A DNA stretch of 64,000 nucleotides, from NCBI GenBank assembly GCA_964020085.1, contig OZ026604.1, positions 26,280,697 through 26,344,696 of the forward strand, in the 5' to 3' direction. The translations under genes were made by a program, and so were the position numbers. Positions 36,915 to 50,978 of the stretch are shown here, piece after piece. Positions within the stretch are counted from its first letter, which is position 1, and every line of letters begins with the position of its first letter. A model generated the notes under the pieces. That model worked only from the letters and a program-made list of their open reading frames with translations, was not told the origin of the DNA and made no database searches. This DNA is from Micromussa lordhowensis. Its lineage: Eukaryota; Cnidaria; Anthozoa; Scleractinia; Lobophylliidae.

Positions 36915-38672
36915 TCTCGCACTATGCTAACCAGCCCGTTTGCTTATTAGCCGAACTTTGCGCACGTCGCAACTTTGCAAACTAATACCACCAAAGCACT
37001 CCCGGGGTCGGTCCGGGTCCAAATGCGAAGTATCGGAGCTGCGCGAAATCTCCCACTATGCTAATCAGCCCGCAGATCCCCAGGCATGGCCGGCTGGCTG
37101 ACTCGTTAGCCGAGCTTGACGCGTGTTGCAACTTGGCAAACTAATGGCACCAAAGCACTCCTGGGGTGGGTCCGGGTCCACATGCAAAGTTTCGGAGCTG
37201 CGCGACATCTCGCACTATGCTAACCAGCCCGTTTGCTAATTAGCCGAACTTTGCGCGCGTCGCAACTTTGCAAACTAATACCACCAAAGCACTCCCGGGG
37301 TCGGTCCGGGTCCAAATGCGAAGTATCGGAGCTGCGCGAAATCTCCCACTATGCTAATCAGCCCGCAGATCCCCAGGCGTGGCCGGCTGGCTGACTCGTT
37401 AGCCGAGCTTGACGCGTGTCGCAACTTGGCAAACTAATGGCACCAAAGCACTCCTGGGGTGGGTCCGGGTCCACATGCAAAGTTTCGGAGCTGCGTGACA
37501 TCTCGCACTATGCTAACCAGCCCGTTTGCTAATTAGCCGAACTTTGCGCGCGTCGCAACTTTGCAAACTAATACCACCAAAGCACTCCCTGGGTCGGTCC
37601 GGGTCCAAATGCGAAGTATCAGAGCTGCGCGAAATCTCCCACTATGCTAATCAGCCCGCAGATCCCCAGGCGTGGCCGGCTGGCTGACTCGTTAGCCGAG
37701 CTTGACGCGTGTCGCAACTTGGCAAACTAATGGCATCAAAGCACTCCTGGGGTGGGTCCGGGTCCACATGCAAAGTTTCGGAGCTGCGCGACATCTCGCA
37801 CTATGCTAACCAGCCCGTTTGCTAATTAGCCGAACTTTGCGCGCGTCGCAACTTTGCAAACTAATACCACCAAAGCACTCCCGGGGTCGGTCCGGGTCCA
37901 AATGCGAAGTATCGGAGCTGCGCGAAATCTCCCACTATGCTAATCAGCCCGCAGATCCCCAGGCGTGGCCGGCTGGCTGACTCGTTAGCCGAGCTTGACG
38001 TGTGTCGCAACTTGGCAAACTAATGGCACCAAAGCACTCCTGGGGTGGGTCCGGGTCCACATGCAAAGTTTCGGAGCTGCGCGACATCTCGCACTATGCT
38101 AACCAGCCCGTTTGCTAATTAGCCGAAATTTGCGCGCGTCGCAACTTTGCAAACTAATACCACCAAAGCACTCCCGGGGTCGGTCCGGGTCCAAATGCGA
38201 AGTATCGGAGCTGCGCGAAATCTCCCACTATGCTAATCAGCCCGCAGATCCCCAGGCGTGGCCGGCTGGCTGACTCGTTAGCCGAGCTTGACGCGTGTCG
38301 CAACTTGGCAAACTAATGGCACCAAAGCACTCCTGGGGTGGGTCCGGGTCCACATGCAAAGTTTCGGAGCTGCGCGACATCTCGCACTATGCTAACCAGC
38401 CCGTTTGCTAATTAGCCGAACTTTGCGCGCGTCGCAACTTTGCAAACTAATACCACCAAAGCACTCCCGGGGTCGGTCCGGGTCAAAATGCGAAGTATCG
38501 GAGCTGCGCGAAATCTCCCACTATGCTAATCAGCCCGCAGATCCCCAGGCGTGGCCGGCTGGCTGACTCGTTAGCCGAGCTTGACGCGTGTCGCAACTTG
38601 GCAAACTAATGGCACCAAAGCACTCCTGGGGTGGGTCCGGGTCCACATGCAAAGTTTCGGAGCTGCGTGACA
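36756..38672. repeat. Block shared at a distance, copy 1 (unit 126 half B to unit 132)
   Basis: The successive markers are C165G+G280T, G50A+T, Q, G121A+U, S, C42A, and C106A+Q. The identical series occurs at 52285-54201, 15,529 bp (53 units) downstream. C42A, C106A and A-half G121A occur only in these two blocks. Private changes in this copy are GCTTATTAGC in the second unit and CCCTGGG in the fourth. Confidence 0.87.
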
Positions 38673-38965
38673 TCTCGCACTATGCTAACCAGCCTGTTTG
38701 CTAATTAGCCGAACTTTGCGCGCGTCGCAACTTTGCAAACTAATACCACCAAAGCACTCCCGGGGTCGGTCCGGGTCCAAATGCGAAGTATCGGAGCTGC
38801 GCGAAATCTCCCACTATGCTAATCAGCCCGCAGATCCCCAGGCGTGGCCGGCTGGCTGACTCATTAGCCGAGCTTGACGCGTGTCGCAACTTGGCAAACT
38901 AATGGCACCAAAGCACTCCTGGGGTGGGTCTGGGTCCACATGCAAAGTTTCGGAGCTGCGCGACA

Positions 38966-41900
38966 TCTCGCACTATGCTAACCAGCCCGTTTGCTAATTA
39001 GCCGAACTTTGCGCGCGTCGCAACTTTGCAAACTAATACCACCAAAGCACTCCCGGGGTCGGTCCGGGTCCAAATGCGAAGTATCGGAGCTGCGCGAAAT
39101 CTCCCACTATGCTAATCAGCCCGCAGATCCCCAGGCGTGGCCGGCTGGCTGACTCGTTAGCCGAGCTTGACGCGTGTCGCAACTTGGCAAACTAATGGCA
39201 CCAAAGCACTCCTGGGGTGGGTCCGGGTCCACATGCAAAGTTTCGGAGCTGCGCGACATCTCGCACTATGCTAACCAGCCTGTTTGCTAATTAGCCGAAC
39301 TTTGCGCGCGTCGCAACTTTGCAAACTAATACCACCAAAGCACTCCCGGGGTCGGTCCAGGTCCAAATGCGAAGTATCGGAGCTGCGCGAAATCTCCCAC
39401 TATGCTAATCAGCCCGCAGATCCCCAGGCGTGGCCGGCTGGCTGACTCGTTAGCCGAGCTTGACGCGTGTCGCAACTTGGCAAACTAATGGCACCAAAGC
39501 ACTCCTGGGGTGGGTCCGGGTCCACATGCAAAGTTTCGGAGCTGCGCGACATCTCGCACTATGCTAACCAGCCCGTTTGCTAATTAGCCGAACTTTGCGC
39601 GCGTCGCAACTTTGCAAACTAATACCACCAAAGCACTCCCGGGGTCGGTCCGGGTCCAAATGCGAAGTATCGGAGCTGCGCGAAATCTCCCACTATGCTA
39701 ATCAGCCCGCAGATCCCCAGGCGTGGCCGGCTGGCTGACTCGTTAGCCGAGCTTGACGCGTGTCGCAACTTGGCAAACTAATGGCACCAAAGCACTCCTG
39801 GGGTGGGTCCGGGTCCACATGCAAAGTTTCGGAGCTGCGCGACATCTCGCACTATGCTAACCAGCCCGTTTGCTAATTAGCCGAACTTTGCGCGCGTCGC
39901 AACTTTGCAAACTAATACCACCAAAGCACTCCCGGGGTCGGTCCGGGTCCAAATGCGAAGTATCGGAGCTGCGCGAAATCTCCCACTATGCTAATCAGCC
40001 CGCAGATCCCCAGGCGTGGCCGGCTGGCTGACTCGTTAGCCGAGCTTGAGGCGTGTCGCAACTTGGCAAACTAATGGCACCAAAGCACTCCTGGGGTGGG
40101 TCCGGGTCCACATGCAAAGTTTCGGAGCTGCGCGACATCTCGCACTATGCTAACCAGCCCGTTTGCTAATTAGCCGAACTTTGCGCGCGTCGCAACTTTG
40201 CAAACTAATACCACCAAAGCACTCCCGGGGTCGGTCCGGGTCCAAATGCGAAGTATCGGAGCTGCGCGAAATCTCCCACTATGCTAATCAGCCCGCAGAT
40301 CCCCAGGCGTGGCCGGCTGGCTGACTCGTTAGCCGAGCTTGACGCGTGTCGCAACTTGGCAAACTAATGGCACCAAAGCACTCCTGGGGTGGGTCCGGGT
40401 CCACATGCAAAGTTTCGGAGCTGCGCGACATCTCGCACTATGCTAACCAGCCCGTTTGCTAATTAGCCGAACTTTGCGCGCGTCGCAACTTTGCAAACTA
40501 ATACCACCAAAGCACTCCCGGGGTCGGTCCGGGTCCAAATGCGAAGTATCGGAGCTGCGCGAAATCTCCCACTATGCTAATCAGCCCGCAGATCCCCAGG
40601 CGTGGCCGGCTGGCTGACTCGTTAGCCGAGCTTGACGCGTGTCGCAACTTGGCAAACTAATGGCACCAAAGCACTCCTGGGGTGGGTCCGGGTCCACATG
40701 CAAAGTTTCGGAGCTGCGCGACATCTCGCACTATGCTAACCAGCCCGTTTGCTAATTAGCCGAACTTTGCGCGCGTCGCAACTTTGCAAACTAATACCAC
40801 CAAAGCACTCCCGGGGTCGGTCCGGGTCCAAATGCGAAGTATCGGAGCTGCGCGAAATCTCCCACTATGCTAATCAGCCCGCAGATCCCCAGGCGTGGCC
40901 GGCTGGCTGACTCGTTAGCCGAGCTTGACGCGTGTCGCAACTTGGCAAACTAATGGCACCAAAGCACTCCTGGGGTGGGTCCGGGTCCACATGCAAAGTT
41001 TCGGAGCTGCGCGAGATCTCGCACTATGCTAACCAGCCCGTTTGCTAATTAGCCGAACTTTGCGCGCGTCGCAACTTTGCAAACTAATACCACCAAAGCA
41101 CTCCCGGGGTCGGTCCGGGTCCAAATGCGAAGTATCGGAGCTGCGCGAAATCTCCCACTATGCTAATCAGCCCGCAGATCCCCAGGCGTGGCCGGCTGGC
41201 TGACTCGTTAGCCGAGCTTGACGCGTGTCGCAACTTGGCAAACTAATGGCACCAAAGCACTCCTGGGGTGGGTCCGGGTCCACATGCAAAGTTTCGGATC
41301 TGCGCGACATCTCGCACTATGCTAACCAGCCCGTTTGCTAATTAGCCGAACTTTGCGCGCGTCGCAACTTTGCAAACTAATACCACCAAAGCACTCCCGG
41401 GGTCGGTCCGGGTCCAAATGCGAAGTATCGGAGCTGCGCGAAATCTCCCACTATGCTAATCAGCCCGCAGATCCCCAGGCGTGGCCGGCTGGCTGACTCG
41501 TTAGCCGAGCTTGACGCGTGTCGCAACTTGGCAAACTAATGGCACCAAAGCACTCCTGGGGTGGGTCCGGGTCCACATGCAAAGTTTCGGATCTGCGCGA
41601 CATCTCGCACTATGCTAACCAGCCCGTTTGCTAATTAGCCGAACTTTGCGCGCGTCGCAACTTTGCAAACTAATACCACCAAAGCACTCCCGGGGTCGGT
41701 CCGGGTCCAAATGCGAAGTATCGGAGCTGCGCGAAATCTCCCACTATGCTAATCAGCCCGCAGATCCCCAGGCGTGGCCGGCTGGCTGACTCGTTAGCCG
41801 AGCTTGACGCGTGTCGCAACTTGGCAAACTAATGGCACCAAAGCACTCCTGGGGTGGGTCCGGGTCCACATGCAAAGTTTCGGAGCTGCGCGACATCTCG

Positions 41901-43653
41901 CACTATGCTAACCAGCCCGTTTGCTAATTAGCCGAACTTTGCGCGCGTCGCAACTTTGCAAACTAATACCACCAAAGCACTCCCGGGGTCGGTCCGGGTC
42001 CAAATGCGAAGTATCGGAGCTGCGCGAAATCTCCCACTATGCTAATCAGCCCGCAGATCCCCAGGCGTGGCCGGCTGGCTGACTCGTTAGCCGAGCTTGA
42101 CGCGTGTCGCAACTTGGCAAACTAATGGCACCAAAGCACTCCTGGGGTGGGTCCGGGTCCACATGCAAAGTTTCGGAGCTGCGCGACATCTCGCACTATG
42201 CTAACCAGCCCGTTTGCTAATTAGCCGAACTTTGCGCGCGTCGCAACTTTGCAAACTAATACCACCAAAGCACTCCCGGGGTCGGTCCGGGTCCAAATGC
42301 GAAGTATCGGAGCTGCGCGAAATCTCCCACTATGCTAATCAGCCCGCAGATCCCCAGGCGTGGCCGGCTGGCTGACTCGTTAGCCGAGCTTGACGCGTGT
42401 CGCAACTTGGCAAACTAATGGCACCAAAGCACTCCTGGGGTGGGTCCGGGTCCACATGCAAAGTTTCGGAGCTGCGCGACATCTCGCACTATGCTAACCA
42501 GCCCGTTTGCTAATTAGCCGAACTTTGCGCGCGTCGCAACTTTGCAAACTAATACCACCAAAGCACTCCCGGGGTCGGTCCGGGTCCAAATGCGAAGTAT
42601 CGGAGCTGCGCGAAATCTCCCACTATGCTAATCAGCCCGCAGATCCCCAGGCGTGGCCGGCTGGCTGACTCGTTAGCCGAGCTTGACGCGTGTCGCAACT
42701 TGGCAAACTAATGGCACCAAAGCACTCCTGGGGTGGGTCCGGGTCCACATGCAAAGTTTCGGAGCTGCGCGACATCTCGCACTATGCTAACCAGCCCGTT
42801 TGCTAATTAGCCGAACTTTGCGCGCGTCGCAACTTTGCAAACTAATACCACCAAAGCACTCCCGGGGTCGGTCCGGGTCCAAATGCGAAGTATCGGAGCT
42901 GCGCGAAATCTCCCACTATGCTAATCAGCCCGCAGATCCCCAGGCGTGGCCGGCTGGCTGACTCGTTAGCCGAGCTTGACGCGTGTCGCAACTTGGCAAA
43001 CTAATGGCACCAAAGCACTCCTGGGGTGGGTCCGGGTCCACATGCAAAGTTTCGGAGCTGCGCGACATCTCGCACTATGCTAACCAGCCCGTTTGCTAAT
43101 TAGCCGAACTTTGCGCGCGTCGCAACTTTGCAAACTAATACCACCAAAGAACTCCCGGGGTCGGTCCGGGTCCAAATGCGAAGTATCGGAGCTGCGCGAA
43201 ATCTCCCACTATGCTAATCAGCCCGCAGATCCCCAGGCGTGGCCGGCTGGCTGACTCGTTAGCCGAGCTTGACGCGTGTCGCAACTTGGCAAACTAATGG
43301 CACCAAAGCACTCCTGGGGTGGGTCCGGGTCCACATGCAAAGTTTCGGAGCTGCGCGACATCTCGCACTATGCTAACCAGCCCGTTTGCTAATTAGCCGA
43401 ACTTTGCGCGCGTCGCAACTTTGCAAACTAATACCACCAAAGCACTCCCGGGGTCGGTCCGGGTCCAAATGCGAAGTATCGGAGCTGCGCGAAATCTCCC
43501 ACTATGCTAATCAGCCCGCAGATCCCCAGGCGTGGCCGGCTGGCTGACTCGTTAGCCGAGCTTGACGCGTGTCGCAACTTGGCAAACTAATGGCACCAAA
43601 GCACTCCTGGGGTGGGTCCGGGTCCACATGCAAAGTTTCGGAGCTGCGCGACA
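38966..43653. repeat. Zone 6 (units 134-149): near-consensus block
   Basis: Sixteen units have almost no HOR markers. Scattered changes are C23T with an A-half CCAGG (39259 unit), GAGGCG near 40047, GAGATC at 41013-41018 (creating AGATCT), the change GGATCT in two adjacent units (41017-41602, a one-unit duplication), and AAAGAACTCC near 43149. No marker of the P, Q, R, S, T or U series is present. Confidence 0.85.
41017..41602. repeat. Adjacent unit pair sharing a unique substitution
   Basis: Both units read TTCGGATCTGCG where the consensus has TTCGGAGCTGCG. I see this change nowhere else. Two neighbours with the same singleton are best explained by a one-unit duplication or local conversion inside an otherwise uniform block. 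Confidence 0.75.
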
Positions 43654-44532
43654 TCTCGCACTATGCTAACCAGCCCGTTTGCTAATTAGCCGAACTTTGC
43701 GCGCGTCGCAACTTTGCAAACTAATACCACCAAAGCACTCCCGGGGTCGGGCCGGGTCCAAATGCGAAGTATCGGAGCTGCGCGAAATCTCCCACTATGC
43801 TAATCAGCCCGCAGATCCCCAGGCGTGGCCGGCTGGCTGACTCGTTAGCCGAGCTTGACGCGTGTCGCAACTTGGCAAACTAATGGCACCAAAGCACTCC
43901 TGGGGTGGGTCCGGGTCCACATGCAAAGATTCGGAGCTGCGCGACATCTCGCACTATGCTAACCAGCCCGTTTGCTAATTAGCCGAACTTTGCGCGCGTC
44001 GCAACTTTGCAAACTAATACCACCAAAGCACTCCCGGGGTCGGTCCGGGTCCAAATGCGAAGTATCGGAGCTGCGCGAAATCTCCCACTATGCTAATCAG
44101 CCCGCAGATCCCCAGGCGTGGCCGGCTGGCTGACTCGTTAGCCGAGCTTGACGCGTGTCGCAACTTGGCAAACTAATGGCACCAAAGCACACCTGGGGTG
44201 GGTCCGGGTCCACATGCAAAGTTTCGGAGCTGCGTGACATCTCGCACTATGCTAACCAGCCCGTTTGCTAATTAGCCGAACTTTGCGCGCGTCGCAACTT
44301 TGCAAACTAATACCACCAAAGCACTCCCGGGGTCGGTCCGGGTCCAAATGCGAAGTATCGGAGCTGCGCGAAATCTCCCACTATGCTAATCAGCCCGCAG
44401 ATCCCCAGGCGTGGCCGGCTGGCTGACTCGTTAGCCGAGCTTGACGTGTGTCGCAACTTGGCAAACTAATGGCACCAAAGCACTCCTGGGGTGGGTCCGG
44501 GTCCACATGCAAAGTTTCGGAGCTGCGCGACA

Positions 44533-47500
44533 TCTCGCACTATGCTAACCAGCCCGTTTGCTAATTAGCCGAACTTTGCGCGCGTCGCAACTTTGCAAAC
44601 TAATACCACCAAAGCACTCCCGGGGTCGGTCCGGGTCCAAATGCGAAGTATCGGAGCTGCGCGAAATCTCCCACTATGCTAATCAGCCCGCAGATCCCCA
44701 GGCATGGCCGGCTGGCTGACTCGTTAGCCGAGCTTGACGCGTGTTGCAACTTGGCAAACTAATGGCACCAAAGCACTCCTGGGGTGGGTCCGGGTCCACA
44801 TGCAAAGTTTCGGAGCTGCGCGACATCTCGCACTATGCTAACCAGCCCGTTTGCTAATTAGCCGAACTTTGCGCGCGTCGCAACTTTGCAAACTAATACC
44901 ACCAAAGCACTCCCGGGGTCGGTCCGGGTCCAAATGCGAAGTATCGGAGCTGCGCGAAATCTCCCACTATGCTAATCAGCCCGCAGATCCCCAGGCGTGG
45001 CCGGCTGGCTGACTCGTTAGCCGAGCTAGACGCGTGTCGCAACTTGGCAAACTAATGGCACCAAAGCACTCCTGGGGTGGGTCCGGGTCCACATGCAAAG
45101 TTTCGGAGCTGCGTGACATCTCGCACTATGCTAACCAGCCCGTTTGCTAATTAGCCGAACTTTGCGCGCGTCGCAACTTTGCAAACTAATACCACCAAAG
45201 CACTCCCGGGGTCGGTCCGGGTCCAAATGCGAAGTATCGGAGCTGCGCGAAATCTCCCACTATGCTAATCAGCCCGCAGATCCCCAGGCGTGGCCGGCTG
45301 GCTGACTCGTTAGCCGAGCTTGACGCGTGTCGCAACTTGGCAAACTAATGGCATCAAAGCACTCCTGGGGTGGGTCCGGGTCCACATGCAAAGTTTCGGA
45401 GCTGCGCGACATCTCGCACTATGCTAACCAGCCCGTTTGCTAATTAGCCGAACTTTGCGCGCGTCGCAACTTTGCAAACTAATACCACCAAAGCACTCCC
45501 GGGGTCGGTCCGGGTCCAAATGCGAAGTATCGGAGCTGCGCGAAATCTCCCACTATGCTAATCAGCCCGCAGATCCCCAGGCGTGGCCGGCTGGCTGACT
45601 CGTTAGCCGAGCTTGACGCGTGTCGCAACTTGGCAAACTAATGGCACCAAAGCACTCCTGGGGTGGGTCCGGGTCCACATGCAAAGTTTCGGAGCTGCGC
45701 GACATCTCGCACTATGCTAACCAGCCCGTTTGCTAATTAGCCGAACTTTGCGCGCGTCGCAACTTTGCAAACTAATACCACCAAAGCACTCCCGGGGTCG
45801 GTCCGGGTCCAAATGCGAAGTATCGGAGCTGCGCGAAATCTCCCACTATGCTAATCAGCCCGCAGATCCCCAGGCGTGGCCGGCTGGCTGACTCGTTAGC
45901 CGAGCTTGACGCGTGTCGCAACTTGGCAAACTAATGGCACCAAAGCACTCCTGGGGTGGGTCCGGGTCCACATGCAAAGTTTCGGAGCTGCGCGACATCT
46001 CGCACTATGCTAACCAGCCCGTTTGCTAATTAGCCGAACTTTGCGCGCGTCGCAACTTTGCAAACTAATACCACCAAAGCACTCCCGGGGTCGGTCCGGG
46101 TCCAAATGCGAAGTATCGGAGCTGCGCAAAATCTCCCACTATGCTAATCAGCCCGCAGATCCCCAGGCATGGCCGGCTGGCTGACTCGTTAGCCGAGCTT
46201 GACGCGTGTTGCAACTTGGCAAACTAATGGCACCAAAGCACTCCTGGGGTGGGTCCGGGTCCACATGCAAAGTTTCGGAGCTCCGCGACATCTCGCACTA
46301 TGCTAACCAGCCCGTTTGCTAATTAGCCGAACTTTGCGCGCGTCGCAACTTTGCAAACTAATACCACCAAAGCACTCCCGGGGTCGGTCCGGGTCCAAAT
46401 GCGAAGTATCGGAGCTGCGCGAAATCTCCCACTATGCTAATCAGCCCGCAGATCCCCAGGCGTGGCCGGCTGGCTGACTCGTTAGCCGAGCTTGACGCGT
46501 GTCGCAACTTGGCAAACTAATGGCACCAAAGCACTCCTGGGGTGGGTCCGGGTCCACATGCAAAGTTTCGGAGCTGCGTGACATCTCGCACTATGCTAAC
46601 CAGCCCGTTTGCTAATTAGCCGAACTTTGCGCGCGTCGCAACTTTGCAAACTAATACCACCAAAGCACTCCCGGGGTCGGTCCGGGTCCAAATGCGAAGT
46701 ATCGGAGCTGCGCGAAATCTCCCACTATGCTAATCAGCCCGCAGATCCCCAGGCGTGGCCGGCTGGCTGACTCGTTAGCCGAGCTTGACGCGTGTCGCAA
46801 CTTGGCAAACTAATGGCATCAAAGCACTCCTGGGGTGGGTCCGGGTCCACATGCAAAGTTTCGGAGCTGCGCGACATCTCGCACTATGCTAACCAGCCCG
46901 TTTGCTAATTAGCCGAACTTTGCGCGCGTCGCAACTTTGCAAACTAATACCACCAAAGCACTCCCGGGGTCGGTCCGGGTCCAAATGCGAAGTATCGGAG
47001 CTGCGCGAAATCTCCCACTATGCTGATCAGCCCGCAGATCCCCAGGCGTGGCCGGCTGGCTGACTCGTTAGCCGAGCTTGACGCGTGTCGCAACTTGGCA
47101 AACTAATGGCACCAAAGCACTCCTGGGGTGGGTCCGGGTCCACATGCAAAGTTTCGGAGCTGCGCGACATCTCGCACTATGCTAACCAGCCCGTTTGCTA
47201 ATTAGCCGAACTTTGCGCGCGTCGCAACTTTGCAAACTAATACCACCAAAGCACTCCCGGGGTCGGTCCGGGTCCAAATGCGAAGTATCGGAGCTGCGCG
47301 AAATCTCCCACTATGCTAATCAGCCCGCAGATCCCCAGGCGTGGCCGGCTGGCTGACTCGTTAGCCGAGCTTGACGCGTGTCGCAACTTGGCAAACTAAT
47401 GGCACCAAAGCACTCCTGGGGTGGGTCCGGGTCCACATGCAAAGTTTCGGAGCTGCGCGACATCTCGCACTATGCTAACCAGCCCGTTTGCTAATTAGCC

Positions 47501-47755
47501 GAACTTTGCGCGCGTCGCAACTTTGCAAACTAATACCACCAAAGCACTCCCGGGGTCGGTCCGGGTCCAAATGCGAAGTATCGGAGCTGCGCGAAATCTC
47601 CCACTATGCTAATCAGCCCGCAGATCCCCAGGCATGGCCGGCTGGCTGACTCGTTAGCCGAGCTTGACGCGTGTTGCAACTTGGCAAACTAATGGCACCA
47701 AAGCACTCCTGGGGTGGGTCCGGGTCCACATGCAAAGTTTCGGAGCTGCGCGACA
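44533..47755. repeat. 5-unit HOR T-Q-U-0-0 in tandem (units 153-163)
   Basis: T units fall at 44533, 45998 (T*) and 47463, exactly 1465 bp apart. Each is followed by Q, U and two near-consensus units. This is the most regular example in the window of a higher-order period; it also appears at 26076-27832 and 60355-62405. Confidence 0.83.
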
Positions 47756-49806
47756 TCTCGCACTATGCTAACCAGCCCGTTTGCTAATTAGCCGAACTTT
47801 GCGCGCGTCGCAACTTTGCAAACTAATACCACCAAAGCACTCCCGGGGTCGGGCCGGGTCCAAATGCGAAGTATCGGAGCTGCGCGAAATCTCCCACTAT
47901 GCTAATCAGCCCGCAGATCCCCAGGCGTGGCCGGCTGGCTGACTCGTTAGCCGAGCTTGACGCGTGTTGCAACTTGGCAAACTAATGGCACCAAAGCACT
48001 CCTGGGGTGGGTCCGGGTCCACATGCAAAGATTCGGAGCTGCGCGACATCTCGCACTATGCTAACCAGCCCGTTTGCTAATTAGCCGAACTTTGCGCGCG
48101 TCGCAACTTTGCAAACTAATACCACCAAAGCACTCCCGGGGTCGGTCCGGGTCCAAATGCGAAGTATCGGAGCTGCGCGAAATCTCCCACTATGCTAATC
48201 AGCCCGCAGATCCCCAGGCATGGCCGGCTGGCTGACTCGTTAGCCGAGCTTGACGCGTGTCGCAACTTGGCAAACTAATGGCACCAAAGCACTCCTGGGG
48301 TGGGTCCGGGTCCACATGCAAAGTTTCGGAGCTGCGTGACATCTCGCACTATGCTAACCAGCCCGTTTGCTAATTAGCCGAACTTTGCGCGCGTCGCAAC
48401 TTTGCAAACTAATACCACCAAAGCACTCCCGGGGTCGGTCCGGGTCCAAATGCGAAGTATCGGAGCTGCGCGAAATCTCCCACTATGCTAATCAGCCCGC
48501 AGATCCCCAGGCATGGCCGGCTGGCTGACTCGTTAGCCGAGCTTGACGCGTGTCGCAACTTGGCAAACTAATGGCACCAAAGCACTCCTGGGGTGGGTCC
48601 AGGTCCACATGCAAAGTTTCGGAGCTGCGCGACATCTCGCACTATGCTAACCAGCCCGTTTGCTAATTAGCCGAACTTTGCGCGCGTCGCAACTTTGCAA
48701 ACTAATACCACCAAAGCACTCCCGGGGTCGGTCCGGGTCCAAATGCGAAGTATCGGAGCTGCGCGAAATCTCCCACTATGCTAATCAGCCCGCAGATCCC
48801 CAGGCGTGGCCGGCTGGCTGACTCGTTAGCCGAGCTTGACGTGTGTCGCAACTTGGCAAACTAATGGCACCAAAGCACTCCTGGGGTGGGTCCGGGTCCA
48901 CATGCAAAGTTTCGGAGCTGCGCGACATCTCGCACTATGCTAACCAGCCCGTTTGCTAATTAGCCGAACTTTGCGCGCGTCGCAACTTTGCAAACTAATA
49001 CCACCAAAGCACTCCCGGGGTCGGTCCGGGTCCAAATGCGAAGTATCGGAGCTGCGCGAAATCTCCCACTATGCTAATCAGCCCGCAGATCCCCAGGCGT
49101 GGCCGGCTGGCTGACTCGTTAGCCGAGCTTGACGCGTGTCGCAACTTGGCAAACTAATGGCACCAAAGCACTCCTGGGGTGGGTCCGGGTCCACATGCAA
49201 AGTTTCGGAGCTGCGCGACATCTCGCACTATGCTAACCAGCCCGTTTGCTAATTAGCCGAACTTTGCGCGCGTCGCAACTTTGCAAACTAATACCACCAA
49301 AGCACTCCCGGGGTCGGTCCGGGTCCAAATGCGAAGTATCGGAGCTGCGCGAAATCTCCCACTATGCTAATCAGCCCGCAGATCCCCAGGCGTGGCCGGC
49401 TGGCTGACTCGTTAGCCGAGCTTGACGCGTGTCGCAACTTGGCAAACTAATGGCACCAAAGCACTCCTGCGGTGGGTCCGGGTCCACATGCAAAGTTTCG
49501 GAGCTGCGCGACATCTCGCACTATGCTAACCAGCCTGTTTGCTAATTAGCCGAACTTTGCGCGCGTCGCAACTTTGCAAACTAATACCACCAAAGCACTC
49601 CCGGGGTCGGTCCGGGTCCAAATGCGAAGTATCGGAGCTGCGCGAAATCTCCCACTATGCTAATCAGCCCGCAGATCGCCAGGCGTGGCCAGCTGGCTGA
49701 CTCGTTAGCCGAGCTTGACGCGTGTTGCAACTTGGCAAACTAATGGCACCAAAGCACTCCTGGGGTGGGTCCGGGTCCACATGCAAAGTTTCGGAGCTGC
49801 GCGACA
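47756..49806. repeat. 7-unit phrase P-Q-G260A-S-0-V-W, copy 2 (units 164-170)
   Basis: It repeats 34571-36621. Here C213T occurs without G172A in the first and last units, while G172A occurs without C213T in the second and third, so the linked T pair has been broken within a 41-bp interval. The first four units recur 2051 bp downstream at 49807-50978. Confidence 0.8.
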
Positions 49807-50978
49807 TCTCGCACTATGCTAACCAGCCCGTTTGCTAATTAGCCGAACTTTGCGCGCGTCGCAACTTTGCAAACTAATACCACCAAAGCACTCCCGGGGT
49901 CGGGCCGGGTCCAAATGCGAAGTATCGGAGCTGCGCGAAATCTCCCACTATGCTAATCAGCCCGCAGATCCCCAGGCGTGGCCGGCTGGCTGACTCGTTA
50001 GCCGAGCTTGACGCGTGTCGCAACTTGGCAAACTAATGGCACCAAAGCACTCCTGGGGTGGGTCCGGGTCCACATGCAAAGATTCGGAGCTGCGCGACAT
50101 CTCGCACTATGCTAACCAGCCCGTTTGCTAATTAGCCGAACTTTGCGCGCGTCGCAACTTTGCAAACTAATACCACCAAAGCACTCCCGGGGTCGGTCCG
50201 GGTCCAAATGCGAAGTATCGGAGCTGCGCGAAATCTCCCACTATGCTAATCAGCCCGCAGATCCCCAGGCATGGCCGGCTGGCTGACTCGTTAGCCGAGC
50301 TTGACGCGTGTCGCAACTTGGCAAACTAATGGCACCAAAGCACTCCTGGGGTGGGTCCGGGTCCACATGCAAAGTTTCGGAGCTGCGTGACATCTCGCAC
50401 TATGCTAACCAGCCCGTTTGCTAATTAGCCGAACTTTGCGCGCGTCGCAACTTTGCAAACTAATACCACCAAAGCACTCCCGGGGTCGGTCCGGGTCCAA
50501 ATGCGAAGTATCGGAGCTGCGCGAAATCTCCCACTATGCTAATCAGCCCGCAGATCCCCAGGCATGGCCGGCTGGCTGACTCGTTAGCCGAGCTTGACGC
50601 GTGTCGCAACTTGGCAAACTAATGGCACCAAAGCACTCCTGGGGTGGGTCCAGGTCCACATGCAAAGTTTCGGAGCTGCGCGACATCTCGCACTATGCTA
50701 ACCAGCCCGTTTGCTAATTAGCCGAACTTTGCGCGCGTCGCAACTTTGCAAACTAATACCACCAAAGCACTCCCGGGGTCGGTCCGGGTCCAAATGCGAA
50801 GTATCGGAGCTGCGCGAAATCTCCCACTATGCTAATCAGCCCGCAGATCCCCAGGCGTGGCCGGCTGGCTGACTCGTTAGCCGAGCTTGACGTGTGTCGC
50901 AACTTGGCAAACTAATGGCACCAAAGCACTCCTGGGGTGGGTCCGGGTCCACATGCAAAGTTTCGGAGCTGCGCGACA
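49807..50978. repeat. Partial third copy of the 7-unit phrase (units 171-174)
   Basis: P, Q with G172A, G260A with G172A, and S follow each other as at 47756-48927, at an exact 7-unit step. Further downstream, units at 51272 and 51565 repeat the Q/G172A and G260A/G172A pair once more at a 4-unit step. Confidence 0.8.

Larger units (their letters stand above)
24904..38965. repeat. Zone 5 (units 86-133): HOR-rich block
   Basis: The phrase at the start is P-Q-R-S-T-Q-U-0-0-T*-Q (24904-28125). After it come variants of T-Q-U-0-0 in which Q and U units also carry A10T (CACTTTGCT; at 28126, 28419, 31641, 31934, 33106, 33399). The 7-unit phrase P-Q-G260A-S-0-V-W follows at 34571-36621, then a single-unit duplication at 36329-36914, then the block 36756-38672 whose copy lies 15.5 kb away. 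Two units have a 1-bp deletion. Confidence 0.85.
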